Made by a program: the position numbers and the translations under genes. The notes beneath the pieces are model-generated. The model was not told where the DNA came from. It saw nothing but the letters and a program-made list of their open reading frames with translations, and searched no databases. From JANJTB01 sp032027125 (GTDB lineage: Bacteria > Bacteroidota > Ignavibacteria > Kapaibacteriales > UBA2268): a stretch of DNA of 64,000 nt. Location: contig JAVSMQ010000001.1 of the NCBI GenBank assembly GCA_032027125.1, forward strand, positions 1,202,679 through 1,266,678. Direction: 5' to 3'. This document shows positions 44,769-52,347 of the stretch, in pieces (within the stretch, counting starts at the first letter, position 1; every line of letters starts with the position of its first letter).

Positions 44769-45077
44769 TTATTCAAAATCGTAATTTCTTTTTTCTATTG
44801 GAATCTGCTTAACTTTTGCAATATTATCTAAAATCTTATCAAAAGTTTTATTTAATCTTGTCAAGCTTGGAAATGTTTCAAAAAAGATATCTTCTAAATC
44901 TTCCCTGCCAGCATTTTTTAATTCATTTATTAAAAGAATTGATTTATCAATATATTCTTCTTCGTCATTGCATTCATCTGCCAGTAATCCGAATTGTAAA
45001 GTCAAATCGTGATTAAATTTCTTAGATTCGGTCATAATAGCCCGGTATGTCTCATTTGATAAATTATCAGTATCCAT
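44769..45077 (-). CDS. Small conserved hypothetical protein
   Basis: The 102-aa helical, acidic protein contains the conserved-looking core FNHDLTLQFGLLADECNDEE and a C-terminal NIAKVKQIPIEKR. I have no domain name for it. It lies 29 bp after the 160-aa hypothetical gene, probably cotranscribed. Confidence 0.65.
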   Translation of the reverse strand: MDTDNLSNETYRAIMTESKKFNHDLTLQFGLLADECNDEEEYIDKSILLINELKNAGREDLEDIFFETFPSLTRLNKTFDKILDNIAKVKQIPIEKRNYDFE

Positions 45078-45106
45078 TTAAAAATATTTATCCGTTTTTT
45101 GTAAAT

Positions 45107-45589
45107 TCATTCTTTTTCACGTATTTTATCTATAACCCAAGGTATAATAGTATCAAATTCGATTTGAACTAATCCTTGTATATCATTAAAAAAAGTTAAA
45201 TCGTTTGCTTCAGAAAATCCAATTGAGAAATTATCCGCAATCGTTGTCAAATCGAATGTGAATCCACCGTTAGGTAAGGAAACCCTACAATCTTTACCTT
45301 TTAAAATTTTTCCTTTAAAATGAAACCATCCGCTAATATTATGAAATCCATTGAGAAGGGTCTCAAAACTCATAATTTCAATTTCTTTTTTATAATCTAT
45401 ACCTACATCTATAAATAATTTTAAAATCTCATTCGGAAATATTTTGTCTCTATAGGCAATATAATTTTTACATTCATTACATATACATAAATCTGCTCCA
45501 CTTTCTTTAATCTGTGAATACGTATCCAATGTTAATTGTTTATCAAACTCAAATGTCCAATCACGATATGTAAGTGTTCTAATTTTCAT
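45107..45589 (-). CDS. Hypothetical protein with CxC-xxC motif
   Basis: The 160-aa soluble protein contains SGADLCICNECKNYIAYRDK, a CxCxxC motif that could bind metal, followed by FPNEILKLFIDVGIDYKKEI. Family not recognised. It follows the cassette-like membrane gene by 36 bp and precedes the 102-aa gene by 29 bp. Confidence 0.65.
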   Translation of the reverse strand: MKIRTLTYRDWTFEFDKQLTLDTYSQIKESGADLCICNECKNYIAYRDKIFPNEILKLFIDVGIDYKKEIEIMSFETLLNGFHNISGWFHFKGKILKGKDCRVSLPNGGFTFDLTTIADNFSIGFSEANDLTFFNDIQGLVQIEFDTIIPWVIDKIREKE

Positions 45590-45622
45590 CTTTTTGTCAA
45601 TAATTATCCATAAAACAATTTT

Positions 45623-46138
45623 TGCTTAGTATGACGCAAAACCAGTGTTAGGCATCGTTTTATTCTTTTTCAGTTTTTTAATCAATGTTTTTCCAATATA
45701 CACAAATATCAAATAAGGTATGAATATTAGATATCCGAAAATTGCCTTAATTGGCCAACCAATTCCCATAATACTGGTTTCAAGGCTTTTCACTTGCTCC
45801 ATGTTCTCAGGTGAAACATTTCTATAAAATTCTGTTTCGCTCATTCCATCCATATTGTATCCATAGTGTTTTAGTAAAATCAAATCTGATTCATAGCTAT
45901 ACCAAGCAAAAATCATCGCCAGAATTCCATGTACAAACAAGCTAATCATGGAATATAAAATCAAAGTCCGTTTGGCTTTTAATCTGTTTAGTATGATAAG
46001 AAGTAAAATCGGAGACGCAAGGAGTAATCCAAAAATCAGAAAGTTTGTTATTGTTATTAATGACTCCATATCAATCAATTCGTATTTCGATGTTGTTTTT
46101 AAAATGAGGCCTAACAATTATTTTGACGCAATAAGTAA
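45623..46138. mobile_element. Integron-cassette-like gene unit with inverted half-sites
   Basis: A single minus-strand gene is bounded by GCCTAAC-type 7-mers in inverse orientation: GTTAGGC at 45648-45654 and GCCTAAC at 46109-46115. Beyond each 7-mer lies a matching block: on the gene-distal side TTTTGCGTCAT and TTTTGACGCAAT. These fit the R'' (RYYYAAC) and R' (GTTRRRY) core sites of attC. Each end has only one half of an attC, and no integrase is present, so this is cassette-like rather than proven. Confidence 0.5.
45626..46069 (-). CDS. Small four-helix membrane protein in a cassette-like unit
   Basis: Starting at the ATG at 46069 (MESLITITNFLIFGLLLASP) the protein has 147 residues and four hydrophobic segments. 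The longer frame from 46117 would read through the flanking half-site, so I reject it. The last codons (MPNTGFASY) are themselves encoded by the other half-site, as seen when cassette ORFs run into attC. No family recognised. Small membrane proteins are common integron cargo. Confidence 0.65.
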   Translation of the reverse strand: MESLITITNFLIFGLLLASPILLLIILNRLKAKRTLILYSMISLFVHGILAMIFAWYSYESDLILLKHYGYNMDGMSETEFYRNVSPENMEQVKSLETSIMGIGWPIKAIFGYLIFIPYLIFVYIGKTLIKKLKKNKTMPNTGFASY

Positions 46139-46183
46139 AATTATATTTAATAAAATATTTGTAAATGCTTGGGCTCCAAAAAC

Positions 46184-46246
46184 TCACTTATCTACATTCT
46201 TTCAACAAATGATTTACAAACTTACCAGATTTTAATAATCTGCAAA
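46184..46246 (-). promoter_or_regulatory. Promoter-leader element J
   Basis: -33 TTTG (46246-46243), 18-nt spacer, -7 TAAGTTTG (46224-46217). Hairpin arms TCATTTGT (46212-46205) and ATAAGTGA (46191-46184) pair over all eight positions only if two G-U wobbles are allowed. It faces the cassette-like gene. Confidence 0.7.
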
Positions 46247-46251
46247 ATAAG

Positions 46252-46569
46252 CTAAGCAATTACGATTTCAATCCCGGTCTTTTCAATTTCACGGGCAAAA
46301 GGATTTTGTGAAATAAAATCTTTATTTGATATTGGATGCGGCTCAATACGGGTATCAAATTCAGAAGCTAATATTAATAACTGAACCTGCATCTCAAATT
46401 TATCTGAATCCTCTAAATTATTCATTATGAAAGCAATGTCAATATCACTATCAACAACCTGTTTATTTTTGGCATAAGAACCAAATAAATAAACTTTTGC
46501 CAAACTATTAAAATTTTCTGCTACCTTTTGTATGTATGGTCTTACTGAATTAAAAATTTCATTATCCAT
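46252..46569 (-). CDS. MNT-type nucleotidyltransferase of a HEPN/MNT pair
   Basis: The 105-aa protein contains VYLFGSYAKNKQVVDSDIDI, the GSxxx...SDxD motif of minimal nucleotidyltransferases; the usual glycine after GSYAK is N here. It overlaps the HEPN gene by 28 bp and follows it, the reverse of the order at 2 kb. It is the predicted antitoxin. Confidence 0.85.
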   Translation of the reverse strand: MDNEIFNSVRPYIQKVAENFNSLAKVYLFGSYAKNKQVVDSDIDIAFIMNNLEDSDKFEMQVQLLILASEFDTRIEPHPISNKDFISQNPFAREIEKTGIEIVIA

Positions 46570-46949
46570 TCTCTGTTTTCCTTAATTTTTTCTATCCAGA
46601 AGGAAGTATATTCATAAGTACATTTTTGCTTAAAACTCATTTTGTAATCATCGTAGCGTGTGTTAATATTAAATGCTGTTACGGTAGCAAAAAATAATTT
46701 CTTATCATCTGATAAATCTAAATTATTCAATTCGGCAAGTCTTAGTAGATTATGTATAAACGGAGGATGTGCATTATGAATCTTGATATAAAGAGCTTTT
46801 AATAACTTCTCAACAGATAAATGCCCCACAAATAATGCAAAGCTATATCTATTATTCTCAAAAAGTGTCATCATAGTTTCAAAATCATCATCAGAACTTG
46901 TAATCCAATAATCTAAATACTTCTCAATATTAAAATCTTTATCTGGCAT
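46542..46949 (-). CDS. HEPN-domain toxin
   Basis: The 135-aa protein has FALFVGHLSVEKLLKALYIK, then PPFIHNLLRLAELNNLDLSD and FNINTRYDDYK, the typical H-xxxEKLLKALY ... HNL-LA ... R-DYK pattern of HEPN toxins. It is intact, unlike the 2-kb copy. It lies downstream of promoter-leader element K. Confidence 0.85.
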   Translation of the reverse strand: MPDKDFNIEKYLDYWITSSDDDFETMMTLFENNRYSFALFVGHLSVEKLLKALYIKIHNAHPPFIHNLLRLAELNNLDLSDDKKLFFATVTAFNINTRYDDYKMSFKQKCTYEYTSFWIEKIKENREWIMKFLIQ

Positions 46950-47038
46950 TTTTTGACGAATAAGTTAAACATAAATAAATTTACGTAAATACGGTCTGTT
47001 TATTATTAATGTCTATTTGAATTTTGATAAAATGATAT

Positions 47039-47103
47039 ACATTTACCTACATCATCTCAATAAATGATTTACAAACTTACCAAATTCTTAAATACAATCC
47101 AAA
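47039..47103 (-). promoter_or_regulatory. Promoter-leader element K
   Basis: -33 TTTG (47103-47100), 20-nt spacer, -7 TAAGTTTG (47079-47072), hairpin arms TCATTTAT (47067-47060) and GTAAATGT (47046-47039), seven pairs with one wobble and the consensus loop. It faces the HEPN/MNT operon. Confidence 0.78.
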
Positions 47104-47323
47104 CAAAAAAGATGTCTTGTACTTTAAAAATGAAACTCTTCTAATTCAAAACTTCAAACTAAGAACTAAAAACTATTTAAGAATTTCCAAATCTTATAAA
47201 AATTCGCTGATTTTAATTTGGGTTGGGATTTTAGTTTACATTTTGACACATTATAAAGAATCAGACTTCTGAGAACTGAACCTTCTACAATAAAACAATA
47301 ATACGAAAAATGCAAATGTGCTA
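47104..47323. other. Intergenic stretch
   Basis: No ORF. The phrase AACTAAGAACTAAAAACTA at 47157-47175 recurs near 29255-29275 and 15220-15240, a low-complexity repeat at gene ends. Confidence 0.35.
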
Positions 47324-47992
47324 TTAGCGGTAATTTATTCTTCTAATTTCATCTATCTCTGCAAAATCCTTCTTTAATACAAGTACTCCAAACGGGGTCA
47401 TCCCAATACAATATTTTAGTCCACTGGCTTGCTCTACATATAACATCACATACCCGGTCTTATAAAAAATAATATCGCCACTTTTTAGAACATTTGTTCG
47501 TTCTAATTGATTTCTTAGCTCTTGTTTTGATAGTGAGTTAGAAGATAAATATCTATTATTATACAACACATAATTCATCATTGAAGGAGAGTCAAATCCA
47601 ATATTCGGATCTCTACCACCTAACCTAAACTTAACTCCCCGCTCTTTTAGTTCAAAAATGGAACTCAGAATAGCTGTAACTCTTGGTTGTTGTGAATAGA
47701 GAAGTTTTATATCCATAAATGTAAGATTAATACTTTGACCAACAAATTTATTGGCTTCTGATAATCTTGTCTCTAAATCAAGAACTCTTTGCTGACTTTC
47801 AATAATCTTAACATTCAGTTCAATAGCTTCTTTTTCTAATTTACCAACTTCACGGGCTGTCCAAAGAAGCCATACAAATCCAATCAGGATAGGAATAATT
47901 GTGTAAATAATCACTCTACGCCTTGCTTTCTTTTCTTTGATAAGAATTGAATTGTAGAGACTATTTAGATTGATATTTGCTTCATTTTCCAT
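47324..47992 (-). CDS. Membrane-anchored degenerate NlpC/P60-like protein
   Basis: The 222-aa protein has one membrane helix (about 25-47), a coiled coil (about 50-85: EKEAIELNVKIIESQQRVLD) and a C-terminal domain with the layout of NlpC/P60 peptidases: RLGGRDPNIGFDSPSMMNYV, VLKSGDIIFYKTGYVMLYVE and a final GMTPFGVLVL strand. In active enzymes the first block reads GFDCSGL and the second HVGIY. Here the catalytic Cys is Ser (FDSPS) and the His is Tyr (GYVMLYV), so it should be inactive as a peptidase. It follows a two-helix membrane protein gene by 2 bp. Confidence 0.6.
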   Translation of the reverse strand: MENEANINLNSLYNSILIKEKKARRRVIIYTIIPILIGFVWLLWTAREVGKLEKEAIELNVKIIESQQRVLDLETRLSEANKFVGQSINLTFMDIKLLYSQQPRVTAILSSIFELKERGVKFRLGGRDPNIGFDSPSMMNYVLYNNRYLSSNSLSKQELRNQLERTNVLKSGDIIFYKTGYVMLYVEQASGLKYCIGMTPFGVLVLKKDFAEIDEIRRINYR

Positions 47993-47994
47993 CT

Positions 47995-48318
47995 TTATAA
48001 CTTTTCCAAAATTTTATTAAATAATGTACTTTCTATAGAAGTATTATTATTAATATTTGATATCAAATATTCTAAATCTAAAATCTTATCTTTTCTTTTT
48101 GATTTTTCGCCTTGAAGATACAACGGAACGACAAGATTAATAAGACCAAATCCATATTTGGCATATTCAATTATAACCTTTTCATTCAAAGAAGCAGTAA
48201 TTGGCAATATTAGAAAACATATTCCGATTATAATCAAAGAAATTGATAAAATATTAAATGTTCTGATACTGCCATTTAATATCTTAATTCGTGATTCTAT
48301 GTATTCTTTACTGTTCAA
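47995..48318 (-). CDS. Two-helix membrane protein, partner of the NlpC/P60-like gene
   Basis: The 107-aa protein has two hydrophobic segments (about 20-40 and 55-73) and a charged C-terminal helix (GEKSKRKDKILDLEYLISNI). It is the first gene of a two-gene operon, 2 bp from the degenerate NlpC/P60 gene, which strongly implies a joint function. No family recognised. Confidence 0.65.
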   Translation of the reverse strand: MNSKEYIESRIKILNGSIRTFNILSISLIIIGICFLILPITASLNEKVIIEYAKYGFGLINLVVPLYLQGEKSKRKDKILDLEYLISNINNNTSIESTLFNKILEKL

Positions 48319-48479
48319 ATTGCAATCAATATTCTAAAAACTAAAGCACAATTCACGATTTTTCTAATAAACAAAATTGAATTTAGCTGAATGAAAATTT
48401 TCTTGAACAATTGTATAAACGCAATGAGCAAAATAATATTTAACAAAATATTTGTAATTGCTCTTATTCAAATACTATA

Positions 48480-48520
48480 TCACTTATCTACATCCCTTCA
48501 ATAAATGATTTATAAAATTA
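48480..48520 (-). promoter_or_regulatory. Promoter-leader element L (degenerate)
   Basis: -7 TAATTTTA (48520-48513) with no TTTG at the -33 distance. The leader hairpin is well kept: TCATTTAT (48508-48501) with ATAAGTGA (48487-48480), one G-U pair. It faces the two-gene operon at 47.3-48.3 kb. Confidence 0.55.
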
Positions 48521-48624
48521 ATCAAAATTCAATTATCTTTTGAATAATAACCGATTTGATTTGGAGCCAGATTCTATCTATAAGAACAGTCCTCATTTAT
48601 CATCATTTAGTAGCAACTCAATTA

Positions 48625-49305
48625 TTAGTAAATAAAAGGGATTAATGAATAAGTTGATTTCTTATATTCATCCCATTCATCTTTAAATTCAATTCTCAAT
48701 AATTCTTCCTCATCTTTAATTCTCCAAAGTATTACACCGATTACAAATAAATCAAGTATTAAGGGAATGATAGAGACAAATGTAATTGGAATTCCAACTA
48801 TGAAAACAATAATCCCTAAATATCTTGGATGTCTTATTATACCATACGGACAATTTTTAATTAATTTATGATTATCCTGAATTGTTACGTTTAGACTAAA
48901 ATGCTTTCCTAAGACAATTATTGACCAATTCATGAAGAAAAAACCAATAATCGAAAAAAGTAATCCGATAAGTCGAATATAATCATTATCACTAAACGTA
49001 AAAATACTATATCTGTCAAAATATGGTGAAAAAATCATTATAAGAATTGGGACAATCTGCAAAGTTAAAATTGTGAATTTTTGTCGTTTGACTAATTTCT
49101 TTTTATCACCATCCCCAAAACCACGACCTTCATTTGGAACAAAAATTACCACTAAAAAAGTTGAGAATGTCATTATCACTAAAAATGCCATCCGGTAAAA
49201 ATTTCCAAAATAGCCATCTAAATCTGAAATACCCCATCCCAAAATTGGTAACAAAACAAAAATTACTATTCCGACTAAAAATGATATTATTTTTTTCATA
49301 ATCAA
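48625..49305 (-). CDS. Isoprenylcysteine carboxyl methyltransferase-like membrane protein
   Basis: The 226-aa protein has about six hydrophobic segments and the conserved ICMT/PEMT C-terminal motif: YGIIRHPRYLGIIVFIVGIP and EEELLRIEFKDEWDEYKKST. The G-RHP-Y and EE-L--EF-dEY residues bind S-adenosylmethionine in this superfamily. Substrate is unknown; bacterial members methylate lipids or remain uncharacterised. It is a single gene behind promoter-leader element M. Confidence 0.85.
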   Translation of the reverse strand: MIMKKIISFLVGIVIFVLLPILGWGISDLDGYFGNFYRMAFLVIMTFSTFLVVIFVPNEGRGFGDGDKKKLVKRQKFTILTLQIVPILIMIFSPYFDRYSIFTFSDNDYIRLIGLLFSIIGFFFMNWSIIVLGKHFSLNVTIQDNHKLIKNCPYGIIRHPRYLGIIVFIVGIPITFVSIIPLILDLFVIGVILWRIKDEEELLRIEFKDEWDEYKKSTYSLIPFIY

Positions 49306-49452
49306 AACCTTTTACTTTTTGTAAATCTGATTTTTTTTGCATATATAGTAACAATTTTAAACGGAATTTTATTTATATTATTTTAATACAAGCTCTATTA
49401 GAAACTCTCTGCGATGGCATTAATAGACTGAAATAATATTAATAAATCAATC

Positions 49453-49517
49453 TCACTTATCTACATCATCTCAATAAATGATTTACAAATTTAAATAAAA
49501 ATGAGCAGTTAATCAAA
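49453..49517 (-). promoter_or_regulatory. Promoter-leader element M
   Basis: -33 TTTG (49517-49514), 20-nt spacer, -7 TAAATTTG (49493-49486), hairpin arms TCATTTAT (49481-49474) and ATAAGTGA (49460-49453) with a G-U pair and the consensus loop. It faces the ICMT-like gene. Similarity with element D continues to about 49543. Confidence 0.8.
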
Positions 49518-49551
49518 GAACTCACAGGAATATTATTTGTTTATAGTTTAT

Positions 49552-49580
49552 TCATCCGATGACTTAGAGCCATCGGATGA
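49552..49580 (-). repeat. CATCCGATG hairpin downstream of hom
   Basis: Arms TCATCCGATG and CATCGGATGA with a 9-nt loop, 16 bp after the stop of the homoserine dehydrogenase gene. It shares its stem with the hairpins after the surface-protein genes 36-44 kb away, so this stem recurs at 3' ends of unrelated genes. Confidence 0.8.
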
Positions 49581-49596
49581 GTATTATAAAAAAAAA

Positions 49597-50793
49597 CTAA
49601 AACCTCGGCTCACCTACATTTCGGATTATAGAAATTTCATTATCTTTGAAAATATCGGAACTGATAAGTTTCTCAAAATTGATTTCACCTTTGATATAGT
49701 GATATTCCGGCGAACTGTATGTTTCCCTTATAAAGCTGAATAATGATAAATCGAAATTGTGCGATGCCGGAAATCTCACATAAACATCAATTGTAAAGTC
49801 ATTACTCAGTTTTGATGTGTGATTCTGATAATATTTCTTGTACTCGTATTTGTAATCATAAGTTAGAGCCGAAATATCAGAAAGGACTGCCGAACCGGTT
49901 GGCAAACTTCCTGCCCCCTTTCCATAAAAAAACTGATTTTCCGAAAAGAAACTTTCAACTTTTATACCGTTGAATTCATAATCAACATTGAAAAGCGAAC
50001 TTGATTTTTCAACGAATTTCGGCAGCACAAATGCGTAAATATTTGAACCGACTTTTCGGCAGTATGCTACAAGTTTGATATTAAATCCTTTTTCCTTTGC
50101 GTATGTAATGTCAAAATCGTTTATACGGGATATACCGAGATTATAAATTTGTTCCGGTTTGACAATATGTCCGAAAGTATGCGCCAGTAAAATGCAGAGC
50201 TTATATTTCGGGTCGTAACCTTCTATGTCAAGTGTCGGGTCAGTTTCCAGAAAACCGTTGACCCTTGCAATTTCGAGTGCAGCATTGAAATCCACATTTT
50301 CATTAAATACTTTTGTCATAATGTAATTTGTCGAGCCGTTGAAAATACCTTCAACCGAATTGAGTAAATCGTTATCATAATATTCTTCGAGATTACGTAT
50401 AATCGGAATAGAAGCACAGCACGAAGCCTCATAGAGCAAAGCTGAATTATATTCTTTCTGCAGATGAAACAATTCCTCAAAATGTTCTGCCACCATTTTT
50501 TTATTTGCCGTAACAACTTTTTTGCCGGACTTCAAAGCGCGCGTTACAATTTCATAAGCTGCTTCGGGGTCGTCAATCAGTTCAACTACAACATTTATTT
50601 CAGGATTATTCAGAATTTCATCACGGTCGAAAGTGAAATAATCCATCGGTATACTTCTTTCTTTTGAGCGGTCTTTCACGCATATTTTAACAATTTCAGC
50701 CTTCATTCCTTTCGTCTGCTCAAGAACATTGAAAAGCCCTTGTCCTACACATCCGAATCCGAAAATTCCCAACTTTATTTTATTTCTCTGCAT
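49597..50793 (-). CDS. hom: Homoserine dehydrogenase
   Basis: The 398-aa protein has the NAD(P)-binding fold GIFGFGCVGQGL (residues 9-20), KKVVTANKKMVAEHF and the diagnostic catalytic region GIFNGSTNYIMTKV, ARVNGFLETDPTLDIEGYDP-YKL. It makes homoserine from aspartate semialdehyde for methionine and threonine synthesis. There is no clear ACT domain at the C-terminus beyond about 80 extra residues. It lies after the PLP enzyme at 51.1-52.3 kb, so the two form a methionine-related group, although a 310-bp spacer with repeats separates them. Confidence 0.93.
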   Translation of the reverse strand: MQRNKIKLGIFGFGCVGQGLFNVLEQTKGMKAEIVKICVKDRSKERSIPMDYFTFDRDEILNNPEINVVVELIDDPEAAYEIVTRALKSGKKVVTANKKMVAEHFEELFHLQKEYNSALLYEASCCASIPIIRNLEEYYDNDLLNSVEGIFNGSTNYIMTKVFNENVDFNAALEIARVNGFLETDPTLDIEGYDPKYKLCILLAHTFGHIVKPEQIYNLGISRINDFDITYAKEKGFNIKLVAYCRKVGSNIYAFVLPKFVEKSSSLFNVDYEFNGIKVESFFSENQFFYGKGAGSLPTGSAVLSDISALTYDYKYEYKKYYQNHTSKLSNDFTIDVYVRFPASHNFDLSLFSFIRETYSSPEYHYIKGEINFEKLISSDIFKDNEISIIRNVGEPRF

Positions 50794-50840
50794 TTTTATT
50801 TTCCTTATTTTCTATTCTATATAGTTTAGTTAAATAGTTA

Positions 50841-50891
50841 CCCTGAGCTTTGCCGGAAGGTGCAACAATTTGTCCTTCGAGTTTGCTCAGG
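50841..50891. repeat. REP-like imperfect hairpin
   Basis: CCTGAGC (50842-50848) pairs with GCTCAGG (50885-50891), and inside it CCGGAAGG with TCCTTCGA gives a second, imperfect stem. This CCTGAGC...GCTCAGG arrangement is much more GC-rich than its surroundings and looks like an intergenic REP-type unit; the first bases of the window (TCATCCTGAACTTGTTGGGC) are reminiscent of it. Confidence 0.6.
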
Positions 50892-50973
50892 ATGATATTC
50901 TTACAATTTTTCATTGATTGGATTACTTTGTTTTCAAAATAATTATGTCAAACCACCAAATTTAAGCCTATGA

Positions 50974-51100
50974 GTCTGTTGAAAAAGTCAATATTTCCAA
51001 ATCTCAAGTCAAACAAGGATGTTTGACCTACTTTGATTTCAATAACTTAGTAGTACAAGAATCCTTGCTTGTTTATCGTTAAAATACTTTCTCAACAGTC
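50974..51100. mobile_element. MITE-like element with 15-bp terminal inverted repeats
   Basis: GTCTGTTGAAAAAGT (50974-50988) faces ACTTTCTCAACAGTC (51086-51100); reverse-complemented the latter is GACTGTTGAGAAAGT, two differences in 15. The CTGTTGAAAAAG end is common at termini of some IS families. The 127-bp interior has no ORF but contains a small perfect palindrome (GTCAAACA/TGTTTGAC). No obvious target duplication. It sits in the hom-PLP enzyme spacer and could stop or redirect transcription. Confidence 0.5.
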
Positions 51101-51102
51101 AT

Positions 51103-52278
51103 CTAAATATATAATTCGTGAACCGCTTTGTTTTCTTTAATTTTATTTATTGCCGAATTTATATCCTCAATTAAGTCCTCGTAATGTTCAAGACCGACAG
51201 ACAGCCTTATGAGCGAATCTTTAACGCCCGAGTTAATCCTTATATCACGCGGAATTGATTTGTGTGTCATAGCTGCAGGATGACATATTAAACTCTTTAC
51301 TCCGCCAAGGCTTTCTGCAAGTTTGAAATATTTTGTAGAAGAAGCAATTTTTTGAGCAATATCATAATCATCATTTTTGAGAGTAAATGAAATCATACCT
51401 CCGAATGCTTTTTGCTGACGAGAAGCAATATCGTGATTTTTATGAGTAGTAAGACCCGGATAGAATACTTCTGCAACATTAGGGTTTTCTACAAGTGATT
51501 TTGCAACCTCAAAAGCATTGACGGAATGCTGCTCAACCCGGAATTTCAAAGTCTCAATTCCTCGTATTAAAAGCCAGGAATCAAATGGTCCTAATATTCC
51601 GCCTGAAGAATTTTGAATAAATTTGATTTTATCAGCCAATTCCTGTGTACCGACTACAACAAGACCGGCAATCAAATCCGAGTGTCCACCGAGATATTTC
51701 GTTGCGCTGTGTATAACAATATCAGCTCCGAGCAACAGCGGATTTTGAAGAATCGGAGATGCAAAAGTATTGTCAACTACAACTAAAGCACCTGCGGCGT
51801 GAGCAATTTCACTGATTACTGTAATATCCGAAATTTTTAAAGTCGGATTAGTGGGAGATTCAAGCCATACAAGTTTTGTTTTTTCAGTAATGGCATTTGC
51901 AACATTTTCAGCATCAGTTGTATCAACGTATTTAATATTCAGACCGAATTTCTGATAAATATGTGTGAAGATTCTGAATGTTCCTCCGTAAATATCATCA
52001 ACTGCTATAATTTCATCACCGGTTGACAATAATTTTATAACAGCGTCTATGGCTGCCAGTCCGCTTGCAAATGCAAATCCGGCTTTACCGAATTCAAGTT
52101 TTGCCGATAAATCCTCAAGCACTTTACGTGTCGGATTATTCGAGCGGGCGTAGTCGTAACCTTTATTTACACCAGGTGCTTCCTGCACATAAGTAGAAGT
52201 CTGGTAAATGGGAGTGCTGATTGCTCCCGTCAGTTCATCAGCGGCAAGTGAATGCAATATACTCGTTTCGAGTCTCAT
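51103..52278 (-). CDS. Cystathionine gamma-synthase/lyase-type PLP enzyme
   Basis: Starting at the ATG at 52278 (GGAG 7 nt upstream) the protein has 391 residues and the complete Cys/Met-metabolism PLP pattern: YDYARSNNPTRKVLED, FASGLAAIDAV, YGGTFR, VWLESPTNPTL, VVDNTFASP and the Schiff-base lysine K194 in HSATKYLGGHSD. The C-terminal ESLGGVKSLICHPAAMTH and LIRLSVGLEHYEDLI are also typical. Gamma-synthase (MetB), gamma-lyase and beta-lyase cannot be separated by eye; the SAM-I riboswitch and nearby hom favour a methionine biosynthetic role. Confidence 0.9.
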   Translation of the reverse strand: MRLETSILHSLAADELTGAISTPIYQTSTYVQEAPGVNKGYDYARSNNPTRKVLEDLSAKLEFGKAGFAFASGLAAIDAVIKLLSTGDEIIAVDDIYGGTFRIFTHIYQKFGLNIKYVDTTDAENVANAITEKTKLVWLESPTNPTLKISDITVISEIAHAAGALVVVDNTFASPILQNPLLLGADIVIHSATKYLGGHSDLIAGLVVVGTQELADKIKFIQNSSGGILGPFDSWLLIRGIETLKFRVEQHSVNAFEVAKSLVENPNVAEVFYPGLTTHKNHDIASRQQKAFGGMISFTLKNDDYDIAQKIASSTKYFKLAESLGGVKSLICHPAAMTHKSIPRDIRINSGVKDSLIRLSVGLEHYEDLIEDINSAINKIKENKAVHELYI

Positions 52279-52347
52279 AAAATACTCCAATATAATTATA
52301 ATGAATAAGTTTGAATTTCTGATTATTTGGCAGAGTCGTGTCGGAAG

